From Oceanicaulis sp. MMSF_3324 (GTDB lineage Bacteria > Pseudomonadota > Alphaproteobacteria > Caulobacterales > Maricaulaceae): a DNA stretch of 64,000 nt. Under the pieces are notes generated by a model that was given only the letters and a program-made list of their open reading frames with translations, was not told where the DNA came from and made no database searches. Of the stretch, positions 52,472 through 61,153 are shown piece after piece (the first letter of the stretch is position 1; every line of letters begins with the position of its first letter). The stretch is taken from contig NZ_JASHIU010000009.1 in the NCBI RefSeq assembly GCF_030733545.1, positions 62,001 through 126,000 on the forward strand, written 5' to 3'. Made by a program: the position numbers and the translations under genes.

Positions 52472-53133
52472 GACAGTTTCCCCAGCACGCTTTCAAACAG
52501 GGCCAGCCCATCGGTTCCGCCATGATCGGCGTCCACGGCGCGTTCGGGGTGGGGCATCATGCCCAGCACATTGCCCGCCGCATTGGTGACGCCAGCGATG
52601 TCGCGGGCGGAGCCATTGGGATTGTTGGCGTAGCGGAAGGCCACCTGGCCTTCGCCTTCGATCCGGTCGAGCGTCGCCTCGTCGGCGAAGTAATTGCCGT
52701 CATGGTGCGCCACCGGAATGACGATCTCCTTGCGGTCGGCATACCCTTTGGTGAAGCGGGTGTTCGCCGTCTCCACCAGCAGCGGCGCTTTCTCGCAGAC
52801 AAAGTGCAGCGAGGCGTTGCGCATCAGCGTGCCGTCCAGCAGCCCCGCTTCGGTCAGGATCTGGAAGCCGTTGCACACGCCCAGCATGGGCACGCCGGCT
52901 TCCGCCTTGGCCTTGAGATCATTGACGATCGGCGAGCGCGCAGCGACCGCGCCAGAGCGCAGATAGTCGCCATAGGAGAAGCCGCCCGGGACCATGATGA
53001 AGTCCAGCCCCTCGGGCAGTTCGGTCTCTTCGTGCCAGACCATGGCCGGCTTGACGCCGGTGACGGCTTCGAGCGCCATGGCCGCGTCGCGGTCACAGTT
53101 CGAGCCGGGGAAGACGATGACGGCGGTTTTCAT
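52468..53133 (-). CDS. purQ: FGAM synthase glutaminase subunit PurQ
   Basis: The 221-residue class I glutamine amidotransferase supplies ammonia to PurL. The sequence shows [40 protein letters not shown], the nucleophile in [19 protein letters not shown], and the catalytic His/Glu pair in MMPHPERA. Intact and of normal length. Confidence 0.97.
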   Translation of the reverse strand: MKTAVIVFPGSNCDRDAAMALEAVTGVKPAMVWHEETELPEGLDFIMVPGGFSYGDYLRSGAVAARSPIVNDLKAKAEAGVPMLGVCNGFQILTEAGLLDGTLMRNASLHFVCEKAPLLVETANTRFTKGYADRKEIVIPVAHHDGNYFADEATLDRIEGEGQVAFRYANNPNGSARDIAGVTNAAGNVLGMMPHPERAVDADHGGTDGLALFESVLGKLS

Positions 53134-53163
53134 ATCGGATCCGCTTCTTGCTCGCCGGGGCGC

Positions 53164-53406
53164 CTAGGCGCTCAGCTCGATGTCGTAATTTTCGATGACC
53201 GGATTGGCGAGCAGCTTGTCGCACATCTCGGCCACGCGGCTGTGCGCCTCTTCGGCGTCAGCAGTGTTGAGATCGATCTCGATCAGCTTGCCCTGACGCA
53301 CGCCCGCCACCTCGTCGAACCCCAGATGGTTCAGCGAGTTGGAGACAGCCTGGCCTTGCGGGTCCAGAACGCCGGGTTTGAGGTAGACATGAATGCGCGC
53401 TTTCAT
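53164..53406 (-). CDS. purS: FGAM synthase subunit PurS
   Basis: The 80-residue PurS bridges PurL and PurQ. It reads [20 protein letters not shown], then [20 protein letters not shown] and [19 protein letters not shown], a full-length PurS. The ATG overlaps the purC stop by 4 bases, and purQ starts 30 bases further on. Confidence 0.96.
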   Translation of the reverse strand: MKARIHVYLKPGVLDPQGQAVSNSLNHLGFDEVAGVRQGKLIEIDLNTADAEEAHSRVAEMCDKLLANPVIENYDIELSA

Positions 53407-54164
53407 TCCGGAGACCCCTCTTCGGTAACGGAACCGTTTTCTTTCATGATGCCGAGGCGGCGGGCCACCTCTGCGTAGGCTTCGGTCACATTGCCGAGGT
53501 CGCGGCGGAACCGATCCTTGTCGAGCTTCTCATTGGTGTGGGCGTCCCATAGACGGCAGCTATCGGGGCTGATCTCGTCGGCCAGGATCACCCGCGGCAT
53601 GTCGTTCTGGTCATAGACGCGACCAAATTCGAGCTTGAAGTCCACAAGACGAATGCCGACAGCCATGAACATGCCCGACAGATAGTCGTTCACCCGCAGC
53701 GCCATGGCGATCATCTCGTCCATATCCTGGGTGGTCGCCCAGTTGAACGCGGTGACGTGTTCTTCGGCCACCATCGGGTCTTCCAGCGCATCGTTCTTGT
53801 AATAGAACTCGACGATTGAGCGCGGCAGCGGCTCGCCCTCGGTCAGGCCGAAACGCTTGGCGATGGAGCCGGCGGCGACATTGCGCACCACGACTTCAAG
53901 CGGAATGATCTCGACTTCACGCAGCAATTGCTCGCGCATGTTCAGCCGTTTGATGAAGTGGGTCGGGATGCCCATGCGACCCAGATTCTCCATCACATAT
54001 TCGGAGATCCGGTTGTTCAGAACGCCCTTGCCCTCGAGCACGGCTTTCTTCTGGGCGTTGAAGGCGGTGGCGTCGTCCTTGAAATACGCCACGACGGTGC
54101 CCGGTTCGGGCCCTTCGTAGAGGATCTTGGCCTTGCCTTCGTAAAGCATCTTGCGGCGGGACAT
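53403..54164 (-). CDS. purC: SAICAR synthase PurC
   Basis: The enzyme condenses CAIR with aspartate (purine step 7). From ATG 54164 (GAGCGAGG upstream) it has 253 residues with [79 protein letters not shown] and [21 protein letters not shown] longer in-frame extension to 54263 lacks family similarity. It is the first gene of purC-purS-purQ-purL. Confidence 0.97.
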   Translation of the reverse strand: MSRRKMLYEGKAKILYEGPEPGTVVAYFKDDATAFNAQKKAVLEGKGVLNNRISEYVMENLGRMGIPTHFIKRLNMREQLLREVEIIPLEVVVRNVAAGSIAKRFGLTEGEPLPRSIVEFYYKNDALEDPMVAEEHVTAFNWATTQDMDEMIAMALRVNDYLSGMFMAVGIRLVDFKLEFGRVYDQNDMPRVILADEISPDSCRLWDAHTNEKLDKDRFRRDLGNVTEAYAEVARRLGIMKENGSVTEEGSPE

Positions 54165-54477
54165 CGGCAGCCTCGCTCCGGCTAATGGCGCGCTGCAAGC
54201 GCGCGAGTGGGGCGTTGGCCCGCTGTGATGTCGCTGGGAACAGAGACGCCGCGCCCGGGCCATGCCATGAGAAACGCGAAACGGCCCGTCGCCGCGGGCC
54301 GCTATCGTGGCGCCTACATACGCGAGGCGGGTCTTTCTATCAATATCTGTGCTGACCCTCGCGGTGAAGTCTGAGGTTTGAGGATCCGGTATTGCAACTC
54401 ATAGTTTGTTGATCGAGTATGAATGTTCCTATAGCGATATTTATACGCAGCTTTTGCGTGCTTTAGGGAGGAAGAAT
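54165..54477. other. Divergent intergenic region purC / small peptide gene
   Basis: This 313-base region has no gene. Two hairpins lie in the purC leader: GCGCGC-tgcaa-GCGCGC (54188-54204) and CGGCCCG/CGGGCCG (54282-54301). The right third (after ~54390) turns strikingly AT-rich (tatagcgatatttatacg) and probably holds the promoter of the small peptide gene. No known riboswitch or PurR box was recognised. Confidence 0.5.
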
Positions 54478-54630
54478 ATGACTATTGTAAAAGCATTCGT
54501 TGCCGCACTGGCGCTGGTTTCATCTGCCTTGCCGATGTTTCAAGCATCGTCCATTTATGAAGTTCCGGCGCAAGCCAACTGGTGGAACATCTGCGAGATT
54601 CTGCCAAACCCTCTTTGTGACAAACACTAA
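54478..54630 (+). CDS. Small exported peptide (50 residues), AT-rich gene
   Basis: The start at ATG 54478 is supported by an excellent ribosome-binding site (AGGGAGGAAG, 5-6 bases upstream). The peptide has a signal-like hydrophobic N-terminus (TIVKAFVAALALVSSALPMF) and a short remainder, VPAQANWWNICEILPNPLCD, with two cysteines 8 positions apart and a Trp pair. Codon use and base composition are clearly AT-richer than the neighbours. It is followed by a long perfect hairpin. I recognise no family. A secreted signal, toxin or bacteriocin-like peptide is possible but unproven. Confidence 0.6.
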   Translation: MTIVKAFVAALALVSSALPMFQASSIYEVPAQANWWNICEILPNPLCDKH

Positions 54631-54640
54631 ATAAGCGCAT

Positions 54641-54685
54641 CAATGGCGTAAGGCGTGATGCACTCCATCAAGCCTTACGCCATTG
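54641..54685. repeat. Long perfect inverted repeat (hairpin) after the small peptide gene
   Basis: CAATGGCGTAAGGC and GCCTTACGCCATTG are perfect 14-base arms; inside them TGATG and CATCA extend the stem after one mismatch, leaving a 5-base loop (CACTC). There is no T-run on either strand, so it is not a typical intrinsic terminator. Confidence 0.8.
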
Positions 54686-54737
54686 AAATAACCCGGCACT
54701 TGGCGTACGAAATTCCAGTCAACAGAGGACTGCCGCC

Positions 54738-55058
54738 ATGTCAGGTTTTGAGGATCGCGAAAACGCGTTCGAAAACAAATTCGCTCATGATCAAGAGCTT
54801 GAATTCAAGGCTGTTGCGCGCCGCAACAAGCTTCTGGGTCTTTGGGCCGCCGAACTTATGGGTCTGACCGGTGAGGACGCCGAAGCTTACGGCAAGGACG
54901 TCGTCAAAGCCGATTTTGAAGAAGCCGGTGATGACGATGTGTTCCGTAAGGTGCGCGGTGATTTTGACGCGCGCGGCATCGAGCAGAGCGACCACCAGAT
55001 TCGCAACAAGATGGCGCAGCTTCTCGAAGAAGCGCGCGGCCAGGTTCGCGAATCCTGA
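54738..55058 (+). CDS. F1-ATPase inhibitor zeta subunit-like protein (DUF1476)
   Basis: The 106-residue, highly charged helical protein reads SGFEDRENAFENKFAHDQEL, EFKAVARRNKLLGLWAAELM, and ends in NKMAQLLEEARGQVRES, matching DUF1476. In Paracoccus denitrificans this family is the zeta subunit, which inhibits ATP hydrolysis by the F1FO-ATP synthase through its N-terminal helix. It is specific to alphaproteobacteria. Not near atp genes here; monocistronic, with a strong terminator. Confidence 0.9.
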   Translation: MSGFEDRENAFENKFAHDQELEFKAVARRNKLLGLWAAELMGLTGEDAEAYGKDVVKADFEEAGDDDVFRKVRGDFDARGIEQSDHQIRNKMAQLLEEARGQVRES

Positions 55059-55075
55059 TCGCAATGATTGGAATG

Positions 55076-55110
55076 GAAAACGGCGGCGCAGGCTCTGCGC
55101 CGCCGTTTTC
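55076..55110. terminator. Bidirectional terminator between DUF1476 and thioredoxin-like genes
   Basis: The 15-base perfect stem GAAAACGGCGGCGCA/TGCGCCGCCGTTTTC has a 5-base loop and T residues on both strands. Confidence 0.9.
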
Positions 55111-55123
55111 ATGTCTGGGGCGG

Positions 55124-55606
55124 TTAGAGTCCAAACGCCTCCCGGTCTTCAATGATGTCGAGGGCGTAATCGAGGGCGCCAGCGATATCGTCCTCGGAAT
55201 ACCGGGCTGTGATCCGCGCCAGAACATCCTGGGTCTCGCGATCGATCAGCAATACGAAGCCTGTGCGGCCTGACGCGGCGTCATATGCCGAGGCGATGCC
55301 GGCCTCACGGGCGCGATCGGCGAGCGCATCCCGTCGTCCAAACGAACTGTCAAACCGGACGCGGTCCAAGGGCGCATCGGCGTATTCACTGATGACCCGC
55401 TCATATCGCGGTTCGAGTATCTTGCAGGGTCCGCACCAGTTGGATCGAAAGAGAGCGGCCACGAGACGCGGCGGAGCAGCCTCGGCCTGCATATCTGTTT
55501 GGGCTGCGGCCGATGAGGGCATGGTGAGCAGCAATGCCCATGCAAGCAGGAGCAGGCTTGGCCAGGCGATGGGGTTACGCATGGATATGGCGGCGACCTT
55601 TGTCAT
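55124..55606 (-). CDS. Exported thioredoxin-like protein (WCGPC)
   Basis: The 160 residues have a signal peptide (WPSLLLLAWALLLTMPSSAA) and a thioredoxin-like domain with the classical active site FRSNWCGPCKILEPRYERVI, then FDSSFGRRDALADRAREAGI and TGFVLLIDRETQDVLARIT. The cis-Pro loop expected in thioredoxins is hard to see (GRTGFVLL), so activity may be unusual. The start is only 4 bases after the stop of the aspartyl-protease gene, indicating one operon. ATG 55582 is an alternative start. Confidence 0.82.
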   Translation of the reverse strand: MTKVAAISMRNPIAWPSLLLLAWALLLTMPSSAAAQTDMQAEAAPPRLVAALFRSNWCGPCKILEPRYERVISEYADAPLDRVRFDSSFGRRDALADRAREAGIASAYDAASGRTGFVLLIDRETQDVLARITARYSEDDIAGALDYALDIIEDREAFGL

Positions 55607-55610
55607 GCTG

Positions 55611-56552
55611 TTATTGGTTCAGACTGACCAGATCACGTCTGCCTGAACACGCGTACCGGTCCGTGCCGTCCATGGCCACATGTCCTGTTGCATAGTCCAC
55701 GGTGATCATCGCGTCCTTGAGGACATCCATGCCGAGGATGATGGCGGGCTGGTCGCTCCAGCCATGATGGTCGAAGGCGTAAACATCAGAAACCGTGATT
55801 TCGAACAGGCGGATGCACAAATTATCGAGCTGAAAGCGGCTGAACCATTTGCGCATCTCGGCTTGAGCCGTCGGACCCGAGACGCCTGACACGGAATTGT
55901 CGCCGACTCGTACGGACCCATTTCGGGCCTCCAGCAGCGCCGTATTCACGATCGACGCTGTGGCGCCAGTATCCACGAGGACCAGAACCGGCTCATCAAC
56001 GCCGCGGATGTTGGCTTCACCCATGATCAGGCCATTGCGGATCCACAAATCCTGACTGCCATTGGTAAAGGCGCTATCCAGCAGAGTAAGGCGCTGGCTG
56101 GGGAAATCGATCTGAATGGCTTCGTCCGGGAATGCGTTTGCTCCCAAGAGCCCGGCCGCACTCATTACGGATCCATATGCGTCTTCAAACACGGCGACCT
56201 CAACCTCACGCGGGCCCAGTCCGAAGTCCAGCTGGTCAACGAAGATCAGGCTGGTGTCGAACTGACCGGTCAGGCCGTGACCGATATCGTCGAGTGAAAT
56301 GAGCGCATTATCGACCAGTTGTTGGGCGATCAGCCGCGGTACGGCGGTATGGCTCGCAGCGGTGTCGACAATGAAGGGGACGGGGTCAGCTTCAGGATCT
56401 CCGGAGAACAGCACTTGCCGACCGATACTGGTTTCGACGGTATACAGCCCGTAATTGTTCAGTGTCAGCGGGGTCGATCGCAGCTCGATTTCAGGCGCGC
56501 TTTGCTGCACGCCCAACAGACTGGCAACAATCAGGCTCGCCAGAACACTCAT
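55611..56552 (-). CDS. Retropepsin-like aspartyl protease, exported
   Basis: The 313 residues begin with a hydrophobic signal (LASLIVASLLGVQQSAPEIE). Two aspartyl-protease-like halves are visible: FIVDTAASHTAV (~residue 60, DTA in place of DTG) with a following GLLGANAF, and VLVDTGATASIVNTALL (~195) with IILGMDVL. Pepsin-like pairing within one chain is suggested, or one active and one degenerate half. It shares an operon with the thioredoxin-like gene. Confidence 0.85.
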   Translation of the reverse strand: MSVLASLIVASLLGVQQSAPEIELRSTPLTLNNYGLYTVETSIGRQVLFSGDPEADPVPFIVDTAASHTAVPRLIAQQLVDNALISLDDIGHGLTGQFDTSLIFVDQLDFGLGPREVEVAVFEDAYGSVMSAAGLLGANAFPDEAIQIDFPSQRLTLLDSAFTNGSQDLWIRNGLIMGEANIRGVDEPVLVLVDTGATASIVNTALLEARNGSVRVGDNSVSGVSGPTAQAEMRKWFSRFQLDNLCIRLFEITVSDVYAFDHHGWSDQPAIILGMDVLKDAMITVDYATGHVAMDGTDRYACSGRRDLVSLNQ

Positions 56553-56630
56553 CCTGTCTCCTCATCTCCCCCACGCATCACACTAGTGGCGACGCACGAG
56601 TGTGGAAAGGCCTGCGGGATCGACCATACG

Positions 56631-56658
56631 AAAACGCCGCCCATAGGGGCGGCGTTTT
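56631..56658. terminator. Hairpin terminator between purB and the aspartyl protease promoter region
   Basis: The stem AAAACGCCGCCC/GGGCGGCGTTTT has a 4-base loop and T residues on each strand. It lies downstream of purB and upstream of the protease gene, both on the minus strand, so it mainly terminates purB. Confidence 0.85.
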
Positions 56659-56681
56659 GTGTCTCAGTCTAGGCCCTGGCT

Positions 56682-57986
56682 TTAGCCTTGATCAAAGACA
56701 CGCTCGAAAATCGTGTCCACATGCTTGAAATGATAGTCCTCATCAAAACACGCTTCGATCTGGGCATCGGAGAGCAGGGCGGTCACGCCCTCATCCGCCT
56801 TGAGGTGCTCGACGAGCTTGCCGCCTTCATCCCAGGTTTTCATCCCGTTGCGCTGGACCAGGCGGTAGGAGTCCTCACGCGAGGCGCCCGCCTGGGTCAG
56901 GGCGAGCAGGACGCGCTGGGAATTGTGGATGCCGCCATAGGCTTCCAGATTCTCCCGGCAGCGATCTTCATGCACGATCAGGCCTTCGATCATGGACGCT
57001 GTGCGGTGGAGGGCGAAGTCCAGATGGACGGTCGCGTCCGGGCCGATGCCGCGCTCGACCGAGGAGTGGGAAATGTCCCGCTCATGCCAGAGCGCCACGT
57101 TCTCCATCGCGGGGGTGACGGCCGACCGCACCAGCCGCGCCAGACCGGTCAGGTTCTCGGTCAGGATCGGGTTGCGCTTGTGCGGCATGGCCGACGAGCC
57201 CTTCTGACCTTTGGAGAAGTATTCCTGCGCCTCGCGCACTTCAGAGCGCTGCAGATGGCGTACCTCGATGGCGATGTTCTCGATCGAAGACGCGATCAGC
57301 CCCAGCACCGCAAAGAAGGCGGCATGGCGGTCACGCGGAATGACCTGGGTGGAAATCGGTTCGATCGCGAGGCCCATCTGTTCGGCCACATGCGCTTCCA
57401 CGGCCGGGTTCACATTGGCGAAGGTGCCGATTGCGCCGGAAATGGCGCAGGTGGCGATTTCTTCACGGGCAGCGACCAGGCGGGCGCGGCTGCGATCGAG
57501 CTCGGCGTAGAAGCGTGCGAACTTCAGGCCCATCGTGGTCGGCTCGGCATGGATGCCATGACTGCGGCCGATGCAGGCGGTCAGCTTGTGTTCGAAGGCC
57601 CGCGTCTTCAGAGCAGCGAGCAAACGGTCCAAACCGTCCAGCAGCACGTCAGAGGCGCGCTTGAGCTGAACCGCGAGGCAGGTGTCCAGAACATCAGAGC
57701 TGGTCAGCCCCTGGTGCACGAAGCGGGCGTCTTCGCCCACCAGCTCGGCCAGATGGGTGAGGAAGGCGATGACGTCGTGCTTCACCTCGCGTTCGATCTC
57801 GTCGATCCGGTCGACGTTGAACTCCATGTCCTTGGCTTTCCAGACCGCCTTGGCGGCGTCAGCGGGCACGACGCCCAGCTCGGCCAGCTTATCGGTGGCG
57901 TGGGCCTCGATCTCGAACCAGATGCGGTATTTCGATTGGGGCGACCAGATATCGGCCATTTCAGGCCGGGTATAGCGAGGGATCAT
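56682..57986 (-). CDS. purB: Adenylosuccinate lyase
   Basis: PurB acts at two steps of purine synthesis. The 434 residues show IPRYTRPEMADIWSPQSKYR, HDVIAFLTHLAELVGEDARF, QGLTSSDVLDTCLAVQLKRA, the fumarase/lyase signature GSSAMPHKRNPILTENLTGL, and DISHSSVERGIGPDATVHLD. Normal length and intact. It is not in the purCSQL operon. Confidence 0.98.
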   Translation of the reverse strand: MIPRYTRPEMADIWSPQSKYRIWFEIEAHATDKLAELGVVPADAAKAVWKAKDMEFNVDRIDEIEREVKHDVIAFLTHLAELVGEDARFVHQGLTSSDVLDTCLAVQLKRASDVLLDGLDRLLAALKTRAFEHKLTACIGRSHGIHAEPTTMGLKFARFYAELDRSRARLVAAREEIATCAISGAIGTFANVNPAVEAHVAEQMGLAIEPISTQVIPRDRHAAFFAVLGLIASSIENIAIEVRHLQRSEVREAQEYFSKGQKGSSAMPHKRNPILTENLTGLARLVRSAVTPAMENVALWHERDISHSSVERGIGPDATVHLDFALHRTASMIEGLIVHEDRCRENLEAYGGIHNSQRVLLALTQAGASREDSYRLVQRNGMKTWDEGGKLVEHLKADEGVTALLSDAQIEACFDEDYHFKHVDTIFERVFDQG

Positions 57987-58055
57987 GGGGCGCGGCTCTC
58001 ACGTCTAGCGAAACGGTGCGGTTTGCGCGCAAACAGCGCCAACCGGCCCGCCGCG

Positions 58056-59342
58056 TCAAGTCCGCTGCTTCAGATCACGCCTGAGGGCGTAGCCGGCGGC
58101 CACGAACAGAACAGCGGCCAGGGCGAAGGCGGAGCTGCCCGCCATCAGCGCCAGACGCAGCGCTTCACCCTCCCCATGGCTGGGGCGCAGTAGGTCTGAC
58201 AACGCGCCCACCGCCAGCGGTCCCAGACCAATGCCGATGAGATTGTTGAAAAAGCCGATGATGGCCGCCACGGCCGCGCGAGAGGCCGGCGGGGTCAGGG
58301 TCTGGGTCGCGGCCAGCCCCGGACCGATCCACGCATAGCTCAGCAGCAGCGGGATCGCGAAAAAGAGCAGGCTCATGCCGCCATCGCGCACTATCAGACC
58401 GGCCAGGAAGAAGGGCACCGTCAGTAAAAGGGTGATCCCCGGAATGACGCCATAGGCTTCCGGACGGCCAGGGCCGATACGGTCGGCGATCCAGCCGCCC
58501 GCCACTGACCCGACGAGCCCCAGGGCGAACAGGGGAGACAGGCCGGCGCCCACTTCCTCCAGTGTCATGCCCTGGGACCGTATCAGAAAGGACGGCGCCC
58601 ATTGATACAGGCTGTAGCCGGCAAACGACGTCACCGCCGCGGCCGCCGTGAACAGGCGCAGGGAGGGGGTGGCGAACACCAGCTTCAAGGCGCTCAGGGC
58701 GTTGGCTTTCTGATTGCGCAGCGCTTCGGTGTCGAACATGCCCCGGCGTGGTTCCTTAACCAGAACCAGCAAGACCAGAGCCAGCAGCACGCCAGGCAGG
58801 CCCACCAGAATAAAAGCCCAGCGCCAGTTCAGCGCATCCGCGATGAAGGCGCCCAGCGCCGAGCCTGCCGTCAGGCCCAGTGGTGCGCCGACGGAAAACA
58901 GGCCGATCGCAAAGGCGCGCTTGGAGGGCGGGAAATAGTCTGACAGCACCGAATAGGAGGGGGATACGCCACCGGCTTCACCAGAGGCGACGCCGATCCG
59001 CGCCAGCAGCATCTGGATGAAATTGGTCGCCATACCTGACAGGGCGGTGAAGACGCTCCAGACCACACAGGCCGCCGCAATCAGGCGCACCCGGTTCGTG
59101 CGGTCCGCCAGAATGGCGATGGGGATTCCCAGCGTGGCGTAGAATAGCGCAAAGGCGGTCCCGCCCAGCAGCGCCAGCTGGCTGTCGCTGAGATTGAGGT
59201 CGGTGCGGAATTCCTCTTGCAGGACTGCAAAGACCTGCCGGTCCATGAAGTTGACGAGATAGACCACCAACAACACGCCCAGCGCGGTCCAGGCATTCCT
59301 GGCGGCGGGGCGTTTCGCAGTAAAGGGCGCGGGGGAGCTCAT
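58056..59342 (-). CDS. MFS transporter (spinster-like)
   Basis: The 428-residue protein has 12 membrane helices. Motifs include VYLVNFMDRQVFAVLQEEFR in helix 1, the loop-2 motif GIPIAILADRTNRVRLIA, GVASGEAGGVSPSYSVLSDY in helices 4-5 and FPPSKRAFAIGLFSVGAPLG. These resemble the spinster-like MFS subfamily. Substrate unknown. It follows the threonine-synthase-like gene by 107 bases on the same strand. Confidence 0.93.
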   Translation of the reverse strand: MSSPAPFTAKRPAARNAWTALGVLLVVYLVNFMDRQVFAVLQEEFRTDLNLSDSQLALLGGTAFALFYATLGIPIAILADRTNRVRLIAAACVVWSVFTALSGMATNFIQMLLARIGVASGEAGGVSPSYSVLSDYFPPSKRAFAIGLFSVGAPLGLTAGSALGAFIADALNWRWAFILVGLPGVLLALVLLVLVKEPRRGMFDTEALRNQKANALSALKLVFATPSLRLFTAAAAVTSFAGYSLYQWAPSFLIRSQGMTLEEVGAGLSPLFALGLVGSVAGGWIADRIGPGRPEAYGVIPGITLLLTVPFFLAGLIVRDGGMSLLFFAIPLLLSYAWIGPGLAATQTLTPPASRAAVAAIIGFFNNLIGIGLGPLAVGALSDLLRPSHGEGEALRLALMAGSSAFALAAVLFVAAGYALRRDLKQRT

Positions 59343-59449
59343 GGCGTTCCGTCAGGGCGGCTCAAAAGAGGCCGGGTTATGCGATAGGGGCGTGATTCAG
59401 TGAAAGGCTCGTCTTCATTACAATTCAGCTAGGTTGCACACGCTTACGC

Positions 59450-60694
59450 TCAGGGCGCCAGCATGGCCGGCGTGATGGGCTGGGTGCGGTCTAGGGTGCG
59501 CGCCAGATCCGGAAGCGGGTATTTCAGGCCAGATCCACAATTGAACAGAACGACTTCAGCGTCCTTCTCGATCAGGCCGCGGGACAGGGCGGACTGACAG
59601 GCGGCCAGCGTTGCGGCCCCTTCAGGGCACAACAGCAGCCCGTCTTCACGTCCGCACAACTGGCGCGCCTCTTCAATCTCGGTATCGGAGACGGACACGG
59701 CGGCGCCGCCGCTTTCCCGCACCGCACGCAGAATCAGGAAATCGCCAATGGCCTTGGGCACCCGGATGCCGGACGCGACCGTATGAGCGTCCAGCCATTC
59801 GGGCGCATGCTCTTCGCCCTCCTCATACGCCTTGACGATCGGGGCGCAACCCTCGGCCTGAACCGCAAACATCTTGGGGCGCTCCGAACCGATCCAGCCG
59901 AGCTTTTCCATCTCGTCGAACGCCTTCCACATGCCGATCAGGCCGGTGCCGCCGCCCGTGGGGTAGAAGATCGCATCGGGGAGCTTCCAGCCCATTTGCC
60001 AGGCCAGCTCGACCCCCATCGTCTTCTTGCCCTCGATCCGGTAGGGCTCCTTGAGGGTGGAGACGTCAAACCAGCCCATCTCCTCCTTGAGCGCGCCCAC
60101 AATCGCGCCGCACTGGTGGATCAGGCCGTTGACCCGAAAGACCTGCCCGCCCTGCGCCGCGATCTCACGAACATTCACGTCCGGCGTGTCCTCGGGGCAG
60201 AACGAATAGGTGGTCATCCCGGCGCGTGCGCCATAAGCGGACAGGGCGGCGCCGGCATTGCCATTGGTGGGCATGGCCATGGTTGTGACGCCAAAGGATT
60301 TGGCCATGGAGACCGCGAGCGCCAGGCCGCGCGCCTTGAAGCTGCCCGTGGGCAAGCGGCCTTCATCCTTGACCCAGAGCGGCGCCTTCAGTCCGATCGA
60401 TCCCGCGACCCGAGGCGTCTCGATCAGGGGCGTGTCCACTTCGCCCAGAGAGACGACATCTTCATTTCGCGCCACGGGCAAGAGTTCGCGCCATTTCCAG
60501 AACCCGGCCTCTTCTTCTGCGGGGCGCGCCGCGATCGCATCGCGATCAACCGCGTCTTTCATCCTGTCGAGATCATAGCGCGCCAGTAGCGGCCATCCCT
60601 CGGGGGAGAGATTGTGCGCCACGTCCTTGTCCAGCCTGGCCCCCGTCATCGAGCACTCAAGGTGGGTGAAAAAATTGGACGGGGCAGGGCGCAT
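59450..60694 (-). CDS. thrC: Threonine synthase-like PLP enzyme
   Basis: The 414 residues belong to fold-type II PLP enzymes. The N-terminal FFTHLECSMTGARLD is the family lead-in with a Cys, supporting the start at 60694. PLP lysine is in LPTGSFKARGLALAVSM; also seen are TNGNAGAALSAYGARAG, the phosphate loop PTGGGTGLIGMW and GLLLCPEGAATLAACQSAL. This matches the thermophile/archaeal-type threonine synthase. Other amino-acid lyase activity within the family cannot be excluded. Confidence 0.82.
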   Translation of the reverse strand: MRPAPSNFFTHLECSMTGARLDKDVAHNLSPEGWPLLARYDLDRMKDAVDRDAIAARPAEEEAGFWKWRELLPVARNEDVVSLGEVDTPLIETPRVAGSIGLKAPLWVKDEGRLPTGSFKARGLALAVSMAKSFGVTTMAMPTNGNAGAALSAYGARAGMTTYSFCPEDTPDVNVREIAAQGGQVFRVNGLIHQCGAIVGALKEEMGWFDVSTLKEPYRIEGKKTMGVELAWQMGWKLPDAIFYPTGGGTGLIGMWKAFDEMEKLGWIGSERPKMFAVQAEGCAPIVKAYEEGEEHAPEWLDAHTVASGIRVPKAIGDFLILRAVRESGGAAVSVSDTEIEEARQLCGREDGLLLCPEGAATLAACQSALSRGLIEKDAEVVLFNCGSGLKYPLPDLARTLDRTQPITPAMLAP

Positions 60695-60728
60695 GGGTCA
60701 CCGTATGAAGGGAAAAGTGGAGGTGGAC

Positions 60729-61121
60729 ATGCCGGTCTTGGGCATAGGTGGCGTTTTTGTGAAGTCTTCCGATCCTGACCTGAGCCGACGTTGGTATCAA
60801 GAGGTTCTGGGTTTAGAGCTTAATTCTTATGGGGGATTTGATTTCTCCCATGCCAAAGCAGCGGACGCCTTCGGCGACGGCGCCCGCACCATACTGGCGC
60901 GTTTTGAAGACGGCTCCGATTACTTCGCCCCGTCCCAACAGCCCTTCATGATCAATCTGATCGTTGAGGACATGGACACCCTGCTCGCACGCATTGAGGC
61001 GTCAGGGACCCAGCTGGTCGGCGACCCTCAGAGTTTCGATTACGGGCGCTTCGCCTGGCTGGTCGATCCGGATGGCGTGAAGATCGAGCTCTGGGAGCCG
61101 CCGGCGAAGACGGCCGCCTGA
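60729..61121 (+). CDS. VOC (glyoxalase/bleomycin-resistance fold) protein
   Basis: The start ATG 60729 follows GGAGG by 5 bases, giving 130 residues. The two beta-alpha-beta-beta-beta modules are PVLGIGGVFVKSSDPDLSRR (with WYQEVLGLEL) and PFMINLIVEDMDTLLARIEA (ending FAWLVDPDGVKIELWEPP). The Glu in KIELWEPP is the usual metal ligand position, but the first-module ligand is not obvious. Substrate unknown. Divergent from the threonine-synthase-like gene. Confidence 0.88.
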   Translation: MPVLGIGGVFVKSSDPDLSRRWYQEVLGLELNSYGGFDFSHAKAADAFGDGARTILARFEDGSDYFAPSQQPFMINLIVEDMDTLLARIEASGTQLVGDPQSFDYGRFAWLVDPDGVKIELWEPPAKTAA

Positions 61122-61153
61122 AGCCTGAAGTGTGTTGCCGTTTCAAAGAGGAG

